This document shows, piece after piece, positions 45,491-53,684 of a DNA stretch of 64,000 nucleotides (the stretch's first letter is position 1; every line of letters begins with the position of its first letter). The notes below the pieces were generated by a model that did not search any database, had not been told where the DNA came from, and saw only the letters and a list, made by a program, of their open reading frames with translations. The translations under genes were made by a program, and so were the position numbers. The stretch is taken from assembly GCA_019218375.1 (NCBI GenBank), contig JAHUUK010000005.1:62001-126000 (forward strand). The letters run 5' to 3'. This stretch comes from Dermabacteraceae bacterium TAE3-ERU5 (lineage in GTDB: Bacteria; Actinomycetota; Actinomycetes; Actinomycetales; Dermabacteraceae).

Positions 45491-45680
45491 ATCTACCTTT
45501 CGTACCGTCGGGCCGTAAACGGCTCCCACCCTGCAATGAGGAAGCAACCAGCGGTGGGTGGTCGGACGGGCCGCTGGGAGGGGTACACGGGTAGAAGTGT
45601 CCCGCCAATGATCGTATGGGCAGCGGCGGGGCGGGGTCACCTTGGAATAAGGAATATCGAAAGGTTTTGGCAAAGATTTT
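45491..45680 (-). promoter_or_regulatory. Long structured 5' leader of the NlpC/P60 gene (possible riboswitch)
   Basis: The 180 nt before the ATG at 45490 can form several stems on the transcribed strand: a GCCGTTTACGGC hairpin (45512-45523), CAGCGG with CCGCTG (45549-45554 and 45571-45576), CCCACC with GGTGGG as an alternative pairing, and CCCGCC with GGCGGG further upstream. The ribosome site GAAAGG lies just after the last hairpin. Wall-hydrolase genes in actinobacteria are often under c-di-AMP riboswitches, but the conserved ydaO core is not recognisable. The class is therefore unknown. Confidence 0.45.
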
Positions 45681-45818
45681 ACCGGCGGGTGTGTTGGCGC
45701 AGGTCAGATGCGGTTTTAATTACACTGATGTAATTTATTTTTTCGTTATTTTAGCGCCGCTTTCGCACCGTTAATCAGGGTCTTTCGCCCACCTCGGAGC
45801 GCTCACTAAGCTCTCCTT
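45681..45818. promoter_or_regulatory. Divergent intergenic region with AT-rich operator-like palindrome
   Basis: Together with the leader this makes a 328-bp stretch without a gene. At 45717-45734 lies a perfect 7-bp inverted repeat, AATTACA-CTGA-TGTAATT, next to a T-rich run (45732-45755). It lies between the NlpC/P60 leader and the antiporter gene and could control either. No -35/-10 pair is convincing enough to place. Confidence 0.5.
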
Positions 45819-47243
45819 ATGTCACTAAAACAGGGTGGGGCTTCCGCAGCGGGAGGCTCCGGCGTAACGGACGCGGCTAAAAAAATCGGTTTCTTCCCCC
45901 TGGTCTGCATGACCACGGCACTGTTTTTAACGCTGCGCAACATGCCCGCGATGGCGCAAACCGGCATGGAAATGTTCTTCTTTAACGTGCTGGCGGTCTT
46001 TGCCTTCCTGGTTCCCACCGCGCTTATAGCAGCCGAACTGGGCACGGGATGGCCGGAAAACGGCGTCTTTGGCTGGGTCGAGGCTGCTTTCGGAGTGCGC
46101 CCCGCCCTGCTCGCCTCCTGGTTGCAGTGGGCGCAATCCCTTTTCGGGCTGACATCCATCCTGGCCTACGCCGCGGGGACCGCCGCCTATGTAATAAACC
46201 CTCACCTTGGCGATAGCCCGGCATTCGTCTGCGCCGCCATCATCCTTATCTACTGGGCGGCCACGGGAATGAACCTCTTTGGGGCGAAAGGCTCCAGCAA
46301 GATATCTACGGTTTGTTTGGTGGCAGGCGTGCTGCTGCCGTCTCTGCTGCTTACGGCGGCCGGGCTGTTTTGGTGGTTTTCTGGCGCAACCAGTCACCTG
46401 AACGCGGCCGAACCACTGTTTCCTAAATGGGGGGACGAAAATTCGCTGCTGCTTTTCCTCAGCTTCATCTTTGGGTTCGTGGGGATAGAGGTATCCGCCG
46501 CCAGCATCAAACAGGTGAATGAACCGCAGCGCAACTATCCGCGTGCGCTTTTCATCGCGGCGATTCTAGGGTTCGCCATCACCCTGCTAGGCGCGCTCGC
46601 GATAGCCGTAATTTTGCCCGTGCAGCAGATAGACACCGTCAACGGCGCAATCCAGGCGCTATCCGTGGCGCTTACGCACTTTGGGGCGTCGGGCCTGGTG
46701 CCGATTCTCGCCCTGCTGATCTCGCTGGGCGCGGTAGGCCAGGTTTCCACCTGGATAGTCGGACCCGTGCAGGGCCTGGAAACGGCCGGCCACAGGGGGT
46801 ATCTGCCGCCCTCGCTGCTGGTACGCAATAGCCGCGAAGTGCCGTACCGACTGCTTTTCGCGCAGGCCTGCTGCGTCACCCTAATCGGGCTGTGCTTCCT
46901 GCTCACCGGGTCCGTAAACGCCACTTTCTTGATCCTGACCTCGGTGGCGGTGGTGCTTTATTCCCTGATGTACGTGCTGATGTTCGCTGCCGCGATCAAG
47001 CTGCGCATCAAACACCCGGAGGTGAAGCGGAGCTACAGCGTGCCGGGAGGCACCCCCGGACTGCTGATCGCCTCCCTGCTCGGGGGAATCACCGTGGTGG
47101 CGTGCCTGCTGATCGGTTTCCTGCCCCCGAGCCCTAACCCGCTACATTCTGTCGGGGCTTACGCGCTCACGCTGGGGGCGCTGTCCGTTCTGCTGGTGGC
47201 TTTGCCGCTGCTGGCCAAACCGCGCTGGCGGGCAGGTAAATAG
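45819..47243 (+). CDS. APC-superfamily amino-acid antiporter (GadC-like)
   Basis: A 474-residue transporter with twelve helices. GFFPLVCMTTALFLTLRNMP, FLVPTALIAAELGTGWPENGVFGWV and FIFGFVGIEVSAASIKQVNEPQRNYPRAL are typical of the glutamate:GABA antiporter (GadC/YjeM) group. WIVGPVQGLETAGHRGYLPP is the characteristic later motif. The substrate cannot be read from sequence; no decarboxylase gene is adjacent, so an acid-resistance role is not supported here. The gene is single and ends at a strong terminator. Confidence 0.88.
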   Translation: MSLKQGGASAAGGSGVTDAAKKIGFFPLVCMTTALFLTLRNMPAMAQTGMEMFFFNVLAVFAFLVPTALIAAELGTGWPENGVFGWVEAAFGVRPALLASWLQWAQSLFGLTSILAYAAGTAAYVINPHLGDSPAFVCAAIILIYWAATGMNLFGAKGSSKISTVCLVAGVLLPSLLLTAAGLFWWFSGATSHLNAAEPLFPKWGDENSLLLFLSFIFGFVGIEVSAASIKQVNEPQRNYPRALFIAAILGFAITLLGALAIAVILPVQQIDTVNGAIQALSVALTHFGASGLVPILALLISLGAVGQVSTWIVGPVQGLETAGHRGYLPPSLLVRNSREVPYRLLFAQACCVTLIGLCFLLTGSVNATFLILTSVAVVLYSLMYVLMFAAAIKLRIKHPEVKRSYSVPGGTPGLLIASLLGGITVVACLLIGFLPPSPNPLHSVGAYALTLGALSVLLVALPLLAKPRWRAGK

Positions 47244-47248
47244 GCAAC

Positions 47249-47280
47249 AAAATGGGCCATCGTTTCCGATGGCCCATTTT
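47249..47280 (+). terminator. Intrinsic terminator of the antiporter gene
   Basis: AAAATGGGCCATCG (47249-47262) and CGATGGCCCATTTT (47267-47280) form a perfect 14-bp stem with a 4-nt loop, followed by a T-rich tract. The minus-strand tRNA gene also ends here. Confidence 0.95.
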
Positions 47281-47285
47281 TATTT

Positions 47286-47362
<77 letters not shown>

Positions 47363-47457
47363 TGGCTCGCACAACTTTAGCACTGACCGGGAGGGGAAAG
47401 AAAACCCTCCGTTGGAGCTGATTAGCTAAAGTGAGAAACCTCGCTTAAAGGAGTTCG

Positions 47458-48351
47458 CTAGTCGCGCGGGGTAAGGACCGCGAGGGTCGCCTCCGGGCGG
47501 CAAGCGAAGCGCATGTTCGTGAACGGATTAGCTCCCATCCCGGCGCTGACGTTAAGTGGAACCCCCCGCCAATCGCTGAGGCCGCGCGCCCGGTTACGGG
47601 GGAGGTCGCAGTTGGTGACCAGCGCCCCCACTCCGGGGAGACGGAGCTGGCCGCCGTGCGTGTGGCCCGCGAAAATGGCGTCGGTCCCATCCGCCACAAA
47701 CGCATCCAGCACCCGCACGTAGGGGGCGTGGGCCACCCCCAGGCGGAGCGCGGCATGGCGCGGTGCGGGGGCAGGGAAAACGTCGCGGTCCAAATGCGGA
47801 TCATCCACCCCCACGAACTCGACCTCGGCGCCTTTAAGCGTGAGAGCACCGCGCGCGTTATCGAGATCCAGCCAGCCGTGCGCGGCCAGCCCGTCGGTCA
47901 GCTCCCTGGTGGGCAGCGTAAATGGCCGCTGATCGGCATATCCTTCGGGGCGCGGATCGCGCAGGAAATAGCGCAGCGGGCTGCGTCGGTGCGGGGCATA
48001 CATGTCGTTCGAACCCAGCACGAACACGCCCGGACGCTCCAGGAGGGGCCGCAGCGCCGCAAGCAGCGGCCGCACGCTCTGCGGAGAGGAAATGTTATCC
48101 CCCGTGTTGATAACCAGATCCGGCTCTATCGCCGCCAGGGAGCGCAGCCAGGCGATCTTTTCCGTCTGCCTAGGCAGCAGATGAATGTCCGACAGGTGCA
48201 GCACCCGCAGTTCTTTACTGCCGCTCGGCAACAGGGGAAGCCGTAGCGTGCGCAGCGTAAAGAGGTCTACCTCTATGTGCCGAGCCCAAACGTGCCCGGC
48301 CGCCGCCGCAGCGAAAGCTCCGCCAGCCAGCCAGGTGCGTGGGCGAGGCAT
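47458..48351 (-). CDS. Calcineurin-like metallophosphoesterase
   Basis: A 297-residue phosphoesterase with an N-terminal hydrophobic segment (about 7-24) that may anchor it in the membrane. The metal motifs are in order: VLHLSDIHLLPRQ, LVINTGDNISS, VLGSNDMYAP, and IFAGHTHGGQLRLPG. The arrangement is that of the YkuE/Rv3683-like family; the substrate is unknown. Its start shares one base with the stop of the class A PBP gene, the same gene pair found in mycobacteria (ponA2-Rv3683), so it may act on envelope lipids or precursors. Confidence 0.9.
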   Translation of the reverse strand: MPRPRTWLAGGAFAAAAAGHVWARHIEVDLFTLRTLRLPLLPSGSKELRVLHLSDIHLLPRQTEKIAWLRSLAAIEPDLVINTGDNISSPQSVRPLLAALRPLLERPGVFVLGSNDMYAPHRRSPLRYFLRDPRPEGYADQRPFTLPTRELTDGLAAHGWLDLDNARGALTLKGAEVEFVGVDDPHLDRDVFPAPAPRHAALRLGVAHAPYVRVLDAFVADGTDAIFAGHTHGGQLRLPGVGALVTNCDLPRNRARGLSDWRGVPLNVSAGMGANPFTNMRFACRPEATLAVLTPRD

Positions 48352-50777
48352 CAGGGATTGTTCCCTTCTTTAGGCTTTTCCGCAGGCTGGTTTTCCTGCG
48401 GCTTTGGCTCAGCTTTTGGCTCGGCTTTCTTCTCGGGAGCAGGCTTGTTTTCTGCCGCCGGTTTTTGCACGGGCTTGCGCTGTTCCTGCTTCTTCGGCTG
48501 CTGGCGCTTCGGGGCCGGCTGCTGACGTTTGGCGTTATCGCGGTTGTCCGCATCGCCGTCGCGGGGCGCGGGTACGGGCTGCGTGGGAACGGCTGGCTGC
48601 GCGGGCGGGCCGGGGAACGGAATGTTCGGGGTGCCCTCGCTAGCCCTGGTCATGAACTCGTGCCAGGTAGGCAGGGAAACCGTGTTGCCCCACACCTTCT
48701 TGGGAACCAGGTACTGGCCATCCACCTGGAACCCGCCAGGACGCACGTTGGCGTTCGGGTGGCCGAACCAGACGGCGGTGCTCATCTGCTTCGTGAAACC
48801 GACGTACCAGGTGTGGTACTGGAAGCTGGAGGTGCCGGTCTTGCCGCCAGCCTCGTGGCCGGGAATGGTCATGCCCTTACCGGTCGCGTGGGGATCTTCC
48901 AGGTCCTGCTTCAGGGTGTACTGGATCGCCTGGGCAACTTCGGGTGACATCACGCGCTTGCACTCGGTGCCGGTGAACGGCAGTTTCTTGCCGTTACGGT
49001 CGGTCACCTCGGTGATCGCCTGCGGCTTGCAGTATTCGCCGTCCGCGGCGAAAGCCGCGTATGCGGCAGCCATGTCGAGCGAGGAAATGCGCACCTGACC
49101 CAGAGCCATCACGGACGGGGCGATCTCGCGCGGGAAGATCTTGTTCACGGGCAGGCCCCGGTTATCTTCCGCGTTGCGGTTGAAATCGGTCGGGTAACCC
49201 CCCATGGAGATCGCGGTATCCGCGATGTCGCACAGATCCAGTTCGCGCGCCATGCGGGCGTAGGAGGTGTTCACCGAATACTTGGTGGCATCCAGCACCG
49301 TCTGGGTGGGGCCGAGCTTCACGGACACCGCGTTATCCGGGTTGTAGGGGTCGCTGGTCTGCACCCATGCCCCGCCGTTCAGACACTTCGCGGGGAAGCG
49401 TTTCATCGGCTCACGCTTGGTTTCTACCTTGTCCCACACCGAATGACCGGCCTTGAGCCACTCCGCAAGCACGAAGGGCTTGAAGGTAGAACCGACCTCG
49501 AAACCGTTGCCGCCACCCAGCGCCTTGGGTGCGGTGTAGTTCAGCGCCGTTTCTCCCGGCTGCACATTGCTGCGGGCGTTGAACTTGCGGTTTTGCGCCA
49601 TCACCAGGATCTTGCCGGTGCCCGGCTCCACGGTGACGATCGAGTGGCCGAAGCCGCTCTCGGAGGTAGCGGGAACGCGGCGCTCCAGGATTTCCAGGGC
49701 CAGCTTTTCCTTGTTGCTATCCAGGGTGGTCTTAATCGTCAGACCGCCGCCGTAAAGCAGGCGTTTGCGTTCTGCGGCAGTCGGCGCGAACTTCGGATCG
49801 TGCAGCAGGGAACGGGTCACGTAATCGCAGAAGAAGCCTGCGCCGCCCGCGTCCTGGCAGCCCGCCCTGGTGTTTTGGATCTTCAGCATGGCTTCGAGCG
49901 GCGTATCTTTCGCCTGCTTGTATTCCGCATCGCTGAGGTAGCCGACGCTGCGCATGTCCGACAGCACCTCGTTGCGTCGCTTCATGGCGCGCTCCGGATG
50001 CTTGACCGGATCGTACAGGTTCGGGCCGTTTACCAGGCCCGCGAGGAGCGCGGCTTCGGCCGGGGTGAGGTCCTTCGCGTGCTTGGAGAAGAAGTGCCTG
50101 GAGGCGGTCTCCACGCCGTACTGGGAGGGGCCGAACTGGGCGATGTTGAGGTAGCCGGTCAGGATTTCGTCCTTGGCCGCCTTTTGATCGCCGCCGTGCT
50201 TTTCCGTCAGCTTCGATTCCAGGGAAAGCGCCAGCTTGGCCTCGCGCAGCTTACGGGCGTAGGAGGCGCGCACGGCATCCTTTTTGGCGTCGTCATCCCC
50301 GCGCTGCACGGCGTCTACCAGCAGCGCGTTCTTAACATACTGCTGGGTGAGGGTGGAACCGCCCTGGGTGGAACCACCGGAGGAGTTGGAGATCAATGCA
50401 CGGGCGATGCCCTTCGGGTCCACTCCGGAATGTTCGTAAAAGCGACGGTCTTCGATGGCCACCACGGCTTTGCGCATATAGGGCGAGATGTCTTCCATCG
50501 GCACCACGATGCGGTTTTCCGAATAAAACACCGCGAGCAGGGAGCCGTCGGCCGCCTCGATGCGGGAGGCCTCGTTCGGAGGCTGCACATCTAGCTCGCT
50601 CGGAAATTCCTCCAGCGTTTCCACGCCCTGATCGGCCACGGCGGAAGCGACCGTGACGGCGGGCAGGAAGAGGGCGGCCAGCAAGATGCCCGAAAGCAGG
50701 CACACAATTAGGAGGGCGCCGAGGCGCGTGATTGTCTGTGAAGCAACATTCGTCGCTCGCGAAGAACTACCGTGCAT
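48351..50777 (-). CDS. Class A penicillin-binding protein (PonA2-like)
   Basis: An 808-residue bifunctional peptidoglycan synthase. After a membrane anchor (about 19-40), the GT51 glycosyltransferase domain shows VAIEDRRFYEHSGVDPKGIARA, GGSTLTQQYVKNALL and SKHAKDLTPAEAALLAGLVN. The transpeptidase domain has SxxK in GSTFKPFVLAEWL, SxN in SVNTSYARMA and KTG in GGKTGTSSFQYH. The C-terminus, about 85 residues, is rich in Lys/Pro/Glu/Gln and lacks the PASTA domain of mycobacterial PonA2. It is divergent from the WhiB4-like gene, as in mycobacteria. Confidence 0.94.
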   Translation of the reverse strand: MHGSSSRATNVASQTITRLGALLIVCLLSGILLAALFLPAVTVASAVADQGVETLEEFPSELDVQPPNEASRIEAADGSLLAVFYSENRIVVPMEDISPYMRKAVVAIEDRRFYEHSGVDPKGIARALISNSSGGSTQGGSTLTQQYVKNALLVDAVQRGDDDAKKDAVRASYARKLREAKLALSLESKLTEKHGGDQKAAKDEILTGYLNIAQFGPSQYGVETASRHFFSKHAKDLTPAEAALLAGLVNGPNLYDPVKHPERAMKRRNEVLSDMRSVGYLSDAEYKQAKDTPLEAMLKIQNTRAGCQDAGGAGFFCDYVTRSLLHDPKFAPTAAERKRLLYGGGLTIKTTLDSNKEKLALEILERRVPATSESGFGHSIVTVEPGTGKILVMAQNRKFNARSNVQPGETALNYTAPKALGGGNGFEVGSTFKPFVLAEWLKAGHSVWDKVETKREPMKRFPAKCLNGGAWVQTSDPYNPDNAVSVKLGPTQTVLDATKYSVNTSYARMARELDLCDIADTAISMGGYPTDFNRNAEDNRGLPVNKIFPREIAPSVMALGQVRISSLDMAAAYAAFAADGEYCKPQAITEVTDRNGKKLPFTGTECKRVMSPEVAQAIQYTLKQDLEDPHATGKGMTIPGHEAGGKTGTSSFQYHTWYVGFTKQMSTAVWFGHPNANVRPGGFQVDGQYLVPKKVWGNTVSLPTWHEFMTRASEGTPNIPFPGPPAQPAVPTQPVPAPRDGDADNRDNAKRQQPAPKRQQPKKQEQRKPVQKPAAENKPAPEKKAEPKAEPKPQENQPAEKPKEGNNP

Positions 50778-50917
50778 GGGGTTAGCCTATGTGGTGTGTG
50801 GCTGACAGACCACGCTAACGGCGCTATTTATTGAAGCTGACCGGGTGCGCGCGTATGCTCAATCACAAACCGAAGGAAGTAAGCGTCAGTGAATCATGTC
50901 GACGAGGATGGAACCGC

Positions 50918-51214
50918 ATGCGCCGAGTAGATGACGGTATGGGCTGGGCCGGACGCGGCCTTTGCACCAACCTGGATCCGGACGCCTTTTTCGTTCAGGG
51001 GGCCGAACAGCAACAGGTGAAGGCCCGCTGCGGCCCCTGCCCGGTGCGCCTGGAGTGCCTGGCCGACGCCCTTGAAAACCGGATGGAATTCGGGGTTTGG
51101 GGAGGCATGACCGAACGCGAACGCCGCAGGCTGCTGCGGCAGACCCCGAACGTAAGCGACTGGCTTTCGCTCCTGCAGGAAGCTGAGCAGTCCCGCTCGC
51201 ACCGTTCCGCCTGA
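50918..51214 (+). CDS. whiB4: WhiB-family Fe-S transcription factor (WhiB4-like)
   Basis: A 98-residue WhiB protein. Four Cys ligands (residues 16, 38, 41, 47; spacing C-x21-C-x2-C-x5-C) would bind a [4Fe-4S] cluster, and the G[V/I]WGG turn is EFGVWGGMTERERRRLL. The sequence ADALENRMEFGVWGGMTER resembles mycobacterial WhiB4, and so does the gene order: divergent ponA2, then RidA and an MBL protein. Start ATG 50918 is the usual N-terminus; earlier in-frame ATG/GTG codons (from 50831) are less likely. WhiB4 proteins are redox sensors of oxidative-stress genes. Confidence 0.88.
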   Translation: MRRVDDGMGWAGRGLCTNLDPDAFFVQGAEQQQVKARCGPCPVRLECLADALENRMEFGVWGGMTERERRRLLRQTPNVSDWLSLLQEAEQSRSHRSA

Positions 51215-51235
51215 CATCACCGATAGGCTTAAGAC

Positions 51236-51394
51236 ATGACTAAATGGGAATACCTCACCGTTCCGCTCCTGGTACACGCGACCAAGCAGATCCTCGATAA
51301 CTACGGTTCGGAGGGCTGGGAGCTAGTCCAGGTAGTGCCTGGCCCCAACCCTGAATCGCTGGTGGCATACCTCAAGCGGCCCCTGGCAGGCTAA
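51236..51394 (+). CDS. Small DUF4177 protein
   Basis: A 52-residue protein from ATG 51236 (MTKWEYLTVPLLVHATKQIL, then NYGSEGWELVQVV and YLKRPLAG at the end). The WEY...NYGSEGWELV pattern is diagnostic of DUF4177, small beta-alpha proteins of unknown role. In mycobacteria an equivalent tiny gene lies in the same whiB4-RidA interval, which supports it as real. It ends 4 nt before the RidA start. Confidence 0.87.
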   Translation: MTKWEYLTVPLLVHATKQILDNYGSEGWELVQVVPGPNPESLVAYLKRPLAG

Positions 51395-51398
51395 GGCA

Positions 51399-51863
51399 AT
51401 GCGTCAGGCCCCGGAAGAAAAACTCAGCGCTCGCGGTACGCCGCTGCCCGAAGTTGCGGCGCCGGTTGCCGCCTACGTTCCTGCGGTGGTGACGGGTAAT
51501 TACGTTTACACCTCGGGGCAGCTGCCGCTTGCAAATGGTGAACTAGTCGCAAAGGGTAAGGTCGGCGCGGACGTTTCCGAGGCCGACGCCGCAAAGTGCG
51601 CCGAAATCGCCTGCCTTAATGCCCTCGCCGCCGTGAAGGGCGTGATCGGTGATCTCTCCCGGATTAAAAAGGTGGTTAAGCTGACGGGTTTTGTGGCGAG
51701 CGATCCCGATTTCACGGGGCAGCCCGCGGTTATTAACGGCGCCTCCCTGCTCCTGCAGGAAGTGCTTGGCGAAGCCGGTAAGCACGCGCGCAGCGCGGTC
51801 GGGGTGGCCGCTCTTCCCCTTAACGCCCCGGTAGAAGTGGAACTGGTGGTAGAGGTCGCTTGA
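51399..51863 (+). CDS. RidA-family enamine/imine deaminase
   Basis: A 154-residue RidA/YjgF homologue that hydrolyses reactive enamines and imines released by PLP enzymes. The fold is recognised from VAAYVPAVVTGNYVYTSGQLP near the N-terminus, CLNALAAVKGVIGDLSRIKK and the C-terminal GKHARSAVGVAALPLNAPVE, which holds the conserved Arg. It is slightly longer than archetypal RidA (about 130) because of its N-terminus. The stop overlaps the MBL-fold gene start. Confidence 0.9.
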   Translation: MRQAPEEKLSARGTPLPEVAAPVAAYVPAVVTGNYVYTSGQLPLANGELVAKGKVGADVSEADAAKCAEIACLNALAAVKGVIGDLSRIKKVVKLTGFVASDPDFTGQPAVINGASLLLQEVLGEAGKHARSAVGVAALPLNAPVEVELVVEVA

Positions 51864-52651
51864 ACCCGCTCGTCACCTCGCTGGAGCGGCTCGTTTCCCC
51901 TGACGGAGCCGCCAGCTACATTCTGACGTGCGAGGGCGAGTCCTGGATCGTTGATCCCGGAGCCAAGCACCCCCCACATATCGAGGCGCTCTTGGCGCGC
52001 TGCGCGGGCAGGCGTATCCGGGGTATCTTCCTCACCCACGCGGCTGCCGGGGAAAGCGCCGGAACCCTGCGGCGCATGATCGAATCGGAAACGGGCTGCG
52101 CGCCCTCGCTCTGGGCGCGTGAACCGCTGCAGGTGTACGGCGCAGCCCCGCCGCCAGCGGTGCTGCTGCCGGGAGATTTCCTGCTAACCGACGATTTCGA
52201 GGGCGATATTGAGGTTGCCGCCCACGTAATCCACCTGCCGGGCGTGAGTGCCGACGGCATGGGGCTGCTTACCGCGCGCGGAGAAATGCTTACCGGCAGG
52301 GCTTTCAACACCTCTGGCCCCACCCTGCTTACCGCCGCCGGTGGTGACCCGCACCTGCTCGGGCAAACCCTGGCCGCACTGGCCGCGATCTGCCGCGACG
52401 GCGGCATCAGCGGCATCTATCCGCGCACGGGAGAAATCCTGGACGATCCGCTCACGGTGCTGGAATCCCTAGAGTGCGCGCAAAGCAACCTGACGGAGCG
52501 AATCGCTGCCGTGGCCAGGCTGCGCGGCAGGGGAGTGCTTACCTTCGCCCGCATCATCGCCTCCCTACAGAACGAAGGTCTTTTACGGGAGGGACAAGAA
52601 GAACCCGCCACCGAGGACCTGCGGGTGATCATTGACCACCTGCCCCGGTGA
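51860..52651 (+). CDS. Metallo-beta-lactamase-fold protein with degenerate metal site (likely pseudoenzyme)
   Basis: A 263-residue MBL-fold protein of the LACTB2-like group, with a C-terminal winged-helix-like part. The fold is clear (AASYILTCEGESWIVDPGAKHP, IRGIFLTHAAAGESAGTLRR, VIHLPGVSADGMGLL). But the active-site motifs are not: HxHxDH reads HAAAGES, the second His position is LPGVSADG, and the last motif, normally PGHG, is PRTGEIL. Only the first His stays. The protein may bind a ligand or partner instead. TTG 51860 overlaps the ridA stop by 4 nt. Confidence 0.85.
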   Translation: MNPLVTSLERLVSPDGAASYILTCEGESWIVDPGAKHPPHIEALLARCAGRRIRGIFLTHAAAGESAGTLRRMIESETGCAPSLWAREPLQVYGAAPPPAVLLPGDFLLTDDFEGDIEVAAHVIHLPGVSADGMGLLTARGEMLTGRAFNTSGPTLLTAAGGDPHLLGQTLAALAAICRDGGISGIYPRTGEILDDPLTVLESLECAQSNLTERIAAVARLRGRGVLTFARIIASLQNEGLLREGQEEPATEDLRVIIDHLPR

Positions 52652-52685
52652 CGGGTTCTTGCGAATGTCTTAGCGGCTGCGTGCC

Positions 52686-53363
52686 TTAGCGGGCGCGGCG
52701 GCGCAGGCGCTCGATGTCGAGCAGCAGCACCGCGCGGGCCTCCAGGCGGATCCACTTACGGCCCACGAAGTCGGCCAGCGCCTTGTTCACGGTCTCGCGG
52801 GAAGCGCCGACGAGCTGGGCCAGTTCCTCCTGGGTAAGGCCGTGGGAGACCATCACGCCGTCCTCGGTCGGGCGGCCAAAGCGCTGCGCGAGGTCGAGCA
52901 GGTTCTTGGCTACGCGGCCGGGAACGTCCGCGAATACCAGGTCGGCCAGCGACTCGTTGGTCTTGCGCAGGCGGCGGGCCAGGCTGGCGAGCAGGTGGCG
53001 CGCGACCTCGGGGCGCTGGGCCAGGACGCGATAAAGATCCTGCTGGCTCAGGCCGTAAACGGTGCTCTCCGCGACTGCGGTGGCGGTGGCGTTACGGGGG
53101 GCCGGATCGAACAGCGAAAGTTCGCCCAGGGTTTCACCGGGGCCGAGCACGGCGAGCAGGTTCTCGCGGCCGTCGCCGCTGGCGTGGCCGACCTTAACCT
53201 TGCCGGAAGCGATGATGTAGAGGCGATCACCGGGATCGCCCTCGCGGAACAGTACGGCCCCGCGGTGGTAGTCCTCCTGCTGCATGGAAGCCAGCACTGC
53301 CGCCTTCGCGTCGTCATCTAGCGCGGCAAACAGCGGCGCGGAGCGCACGATATTCTCGTCCAC
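52686..53363 (-). CDS. crp: Crp/Fnr-family transcription regulator
   Basis: A 225-residue cAMP-receptor-type regulator. The cyclic-nucleotide-binding domain (about 10-130) includes REGDPGDRLYIIASGKVKVG and GPGETLGELSLFDPAPRNATATA, with the R of the cAMP-contact loop as APRNATATA. A dimerisation helix follows, then the DNA-binding helix-turn-helix LTQEELAQLVGASRETVNKAL (about 174-194). It is like the mycobacterial Crp (Rv3676) and the GlxR type. GGAGG lies 4 nt before the GTG. Its upstream TGTGACGCATTATGTA resembles half of a CRP site, so self-regulation is possible. Confidence 0.92.
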   Translation of the reverse strand: MDENIVRSAPLFAALDDDAKAAVLASMQQEDYHRGAVLFREGDPGDRLYIIASGKVKVGHASGDGRENLLAVLGPGETLGELSLFDPAPRNATATAVAESTVYGLSQQDLYRVLAQRPEVARHLLASLARRLRKTNESLADLVFADVPGRVAKNLLDLAQRFGRPTEDGVMVSHGLTQEELAQLVGASRETVNKALADFVGRKWIRLEARAVLLLDIERLRRRAR

Positions 53364-53684
53364 GAATCCTCCAAGTTATTAAAAAGTTCTTCCCTACATA
53401 ATGCGTCACACAACGTGAGGTGTCCAACGTAGCCCTTGCAAGGCGCTTCGTCCGCGGGTCATTAAGCTTTGCGAAATTTGCGACCGGCGCGGATTGGGAG
53501 TGTCGGCATTTTCCGCAAACCTCCCGCTCACGCACGAAAAAGTAATTAATAAAGCCTCATAACCTTTCCTTTGTGAGGGGGCGTTCATATAATCGAACGC
53601 AAGACGTATGACGTCTGATGACAATGTCGTTATCGCACCCGGGACAAAGTGGCCCCGGTGTGGAGTTGGAGCAGGAGGTTCTTC
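53364..53684. promoter_or_regulatory. Divergent crp/sialidase intergenic region with promoter and palindrome
   Basis: No gene is seen in these 321 bp. A clear TATAAT (53588-53593) can serve as -10 for the sialidase gene. A perfect dyad, AGACGT-ATG-ACGTCT, lies at 53602-53616 just downstream of it, where a bound protein would block transcription. On the crp side, TCACACAACGTGA (53407-53419) holds a CRP half-site. The region between about 53420 and 53580 is locally AT-richer than its surroundings. Confidence 0.6.

Noticed and set aside
45491-45673. N-terminal extension of the NlpC/P60 protein
   Set aside because: The open frame is compositionally unlike a signal region (Pro/Arg/His-rich), and a ribosome site followed by ATG 45490 gives a proper export signal.
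45491-45680. Canonical ydaO/c-di-AMP riboswitch
   Set aside because: The conserved core words of that class could not be found, so only an unnamed structured leader is reported.
53649-53684. Earlier start of the sialidase (MAPVWSW...)
   Set aside because: ATG 53685 has GGAGG at good spacing; the extra 12 residues have none.
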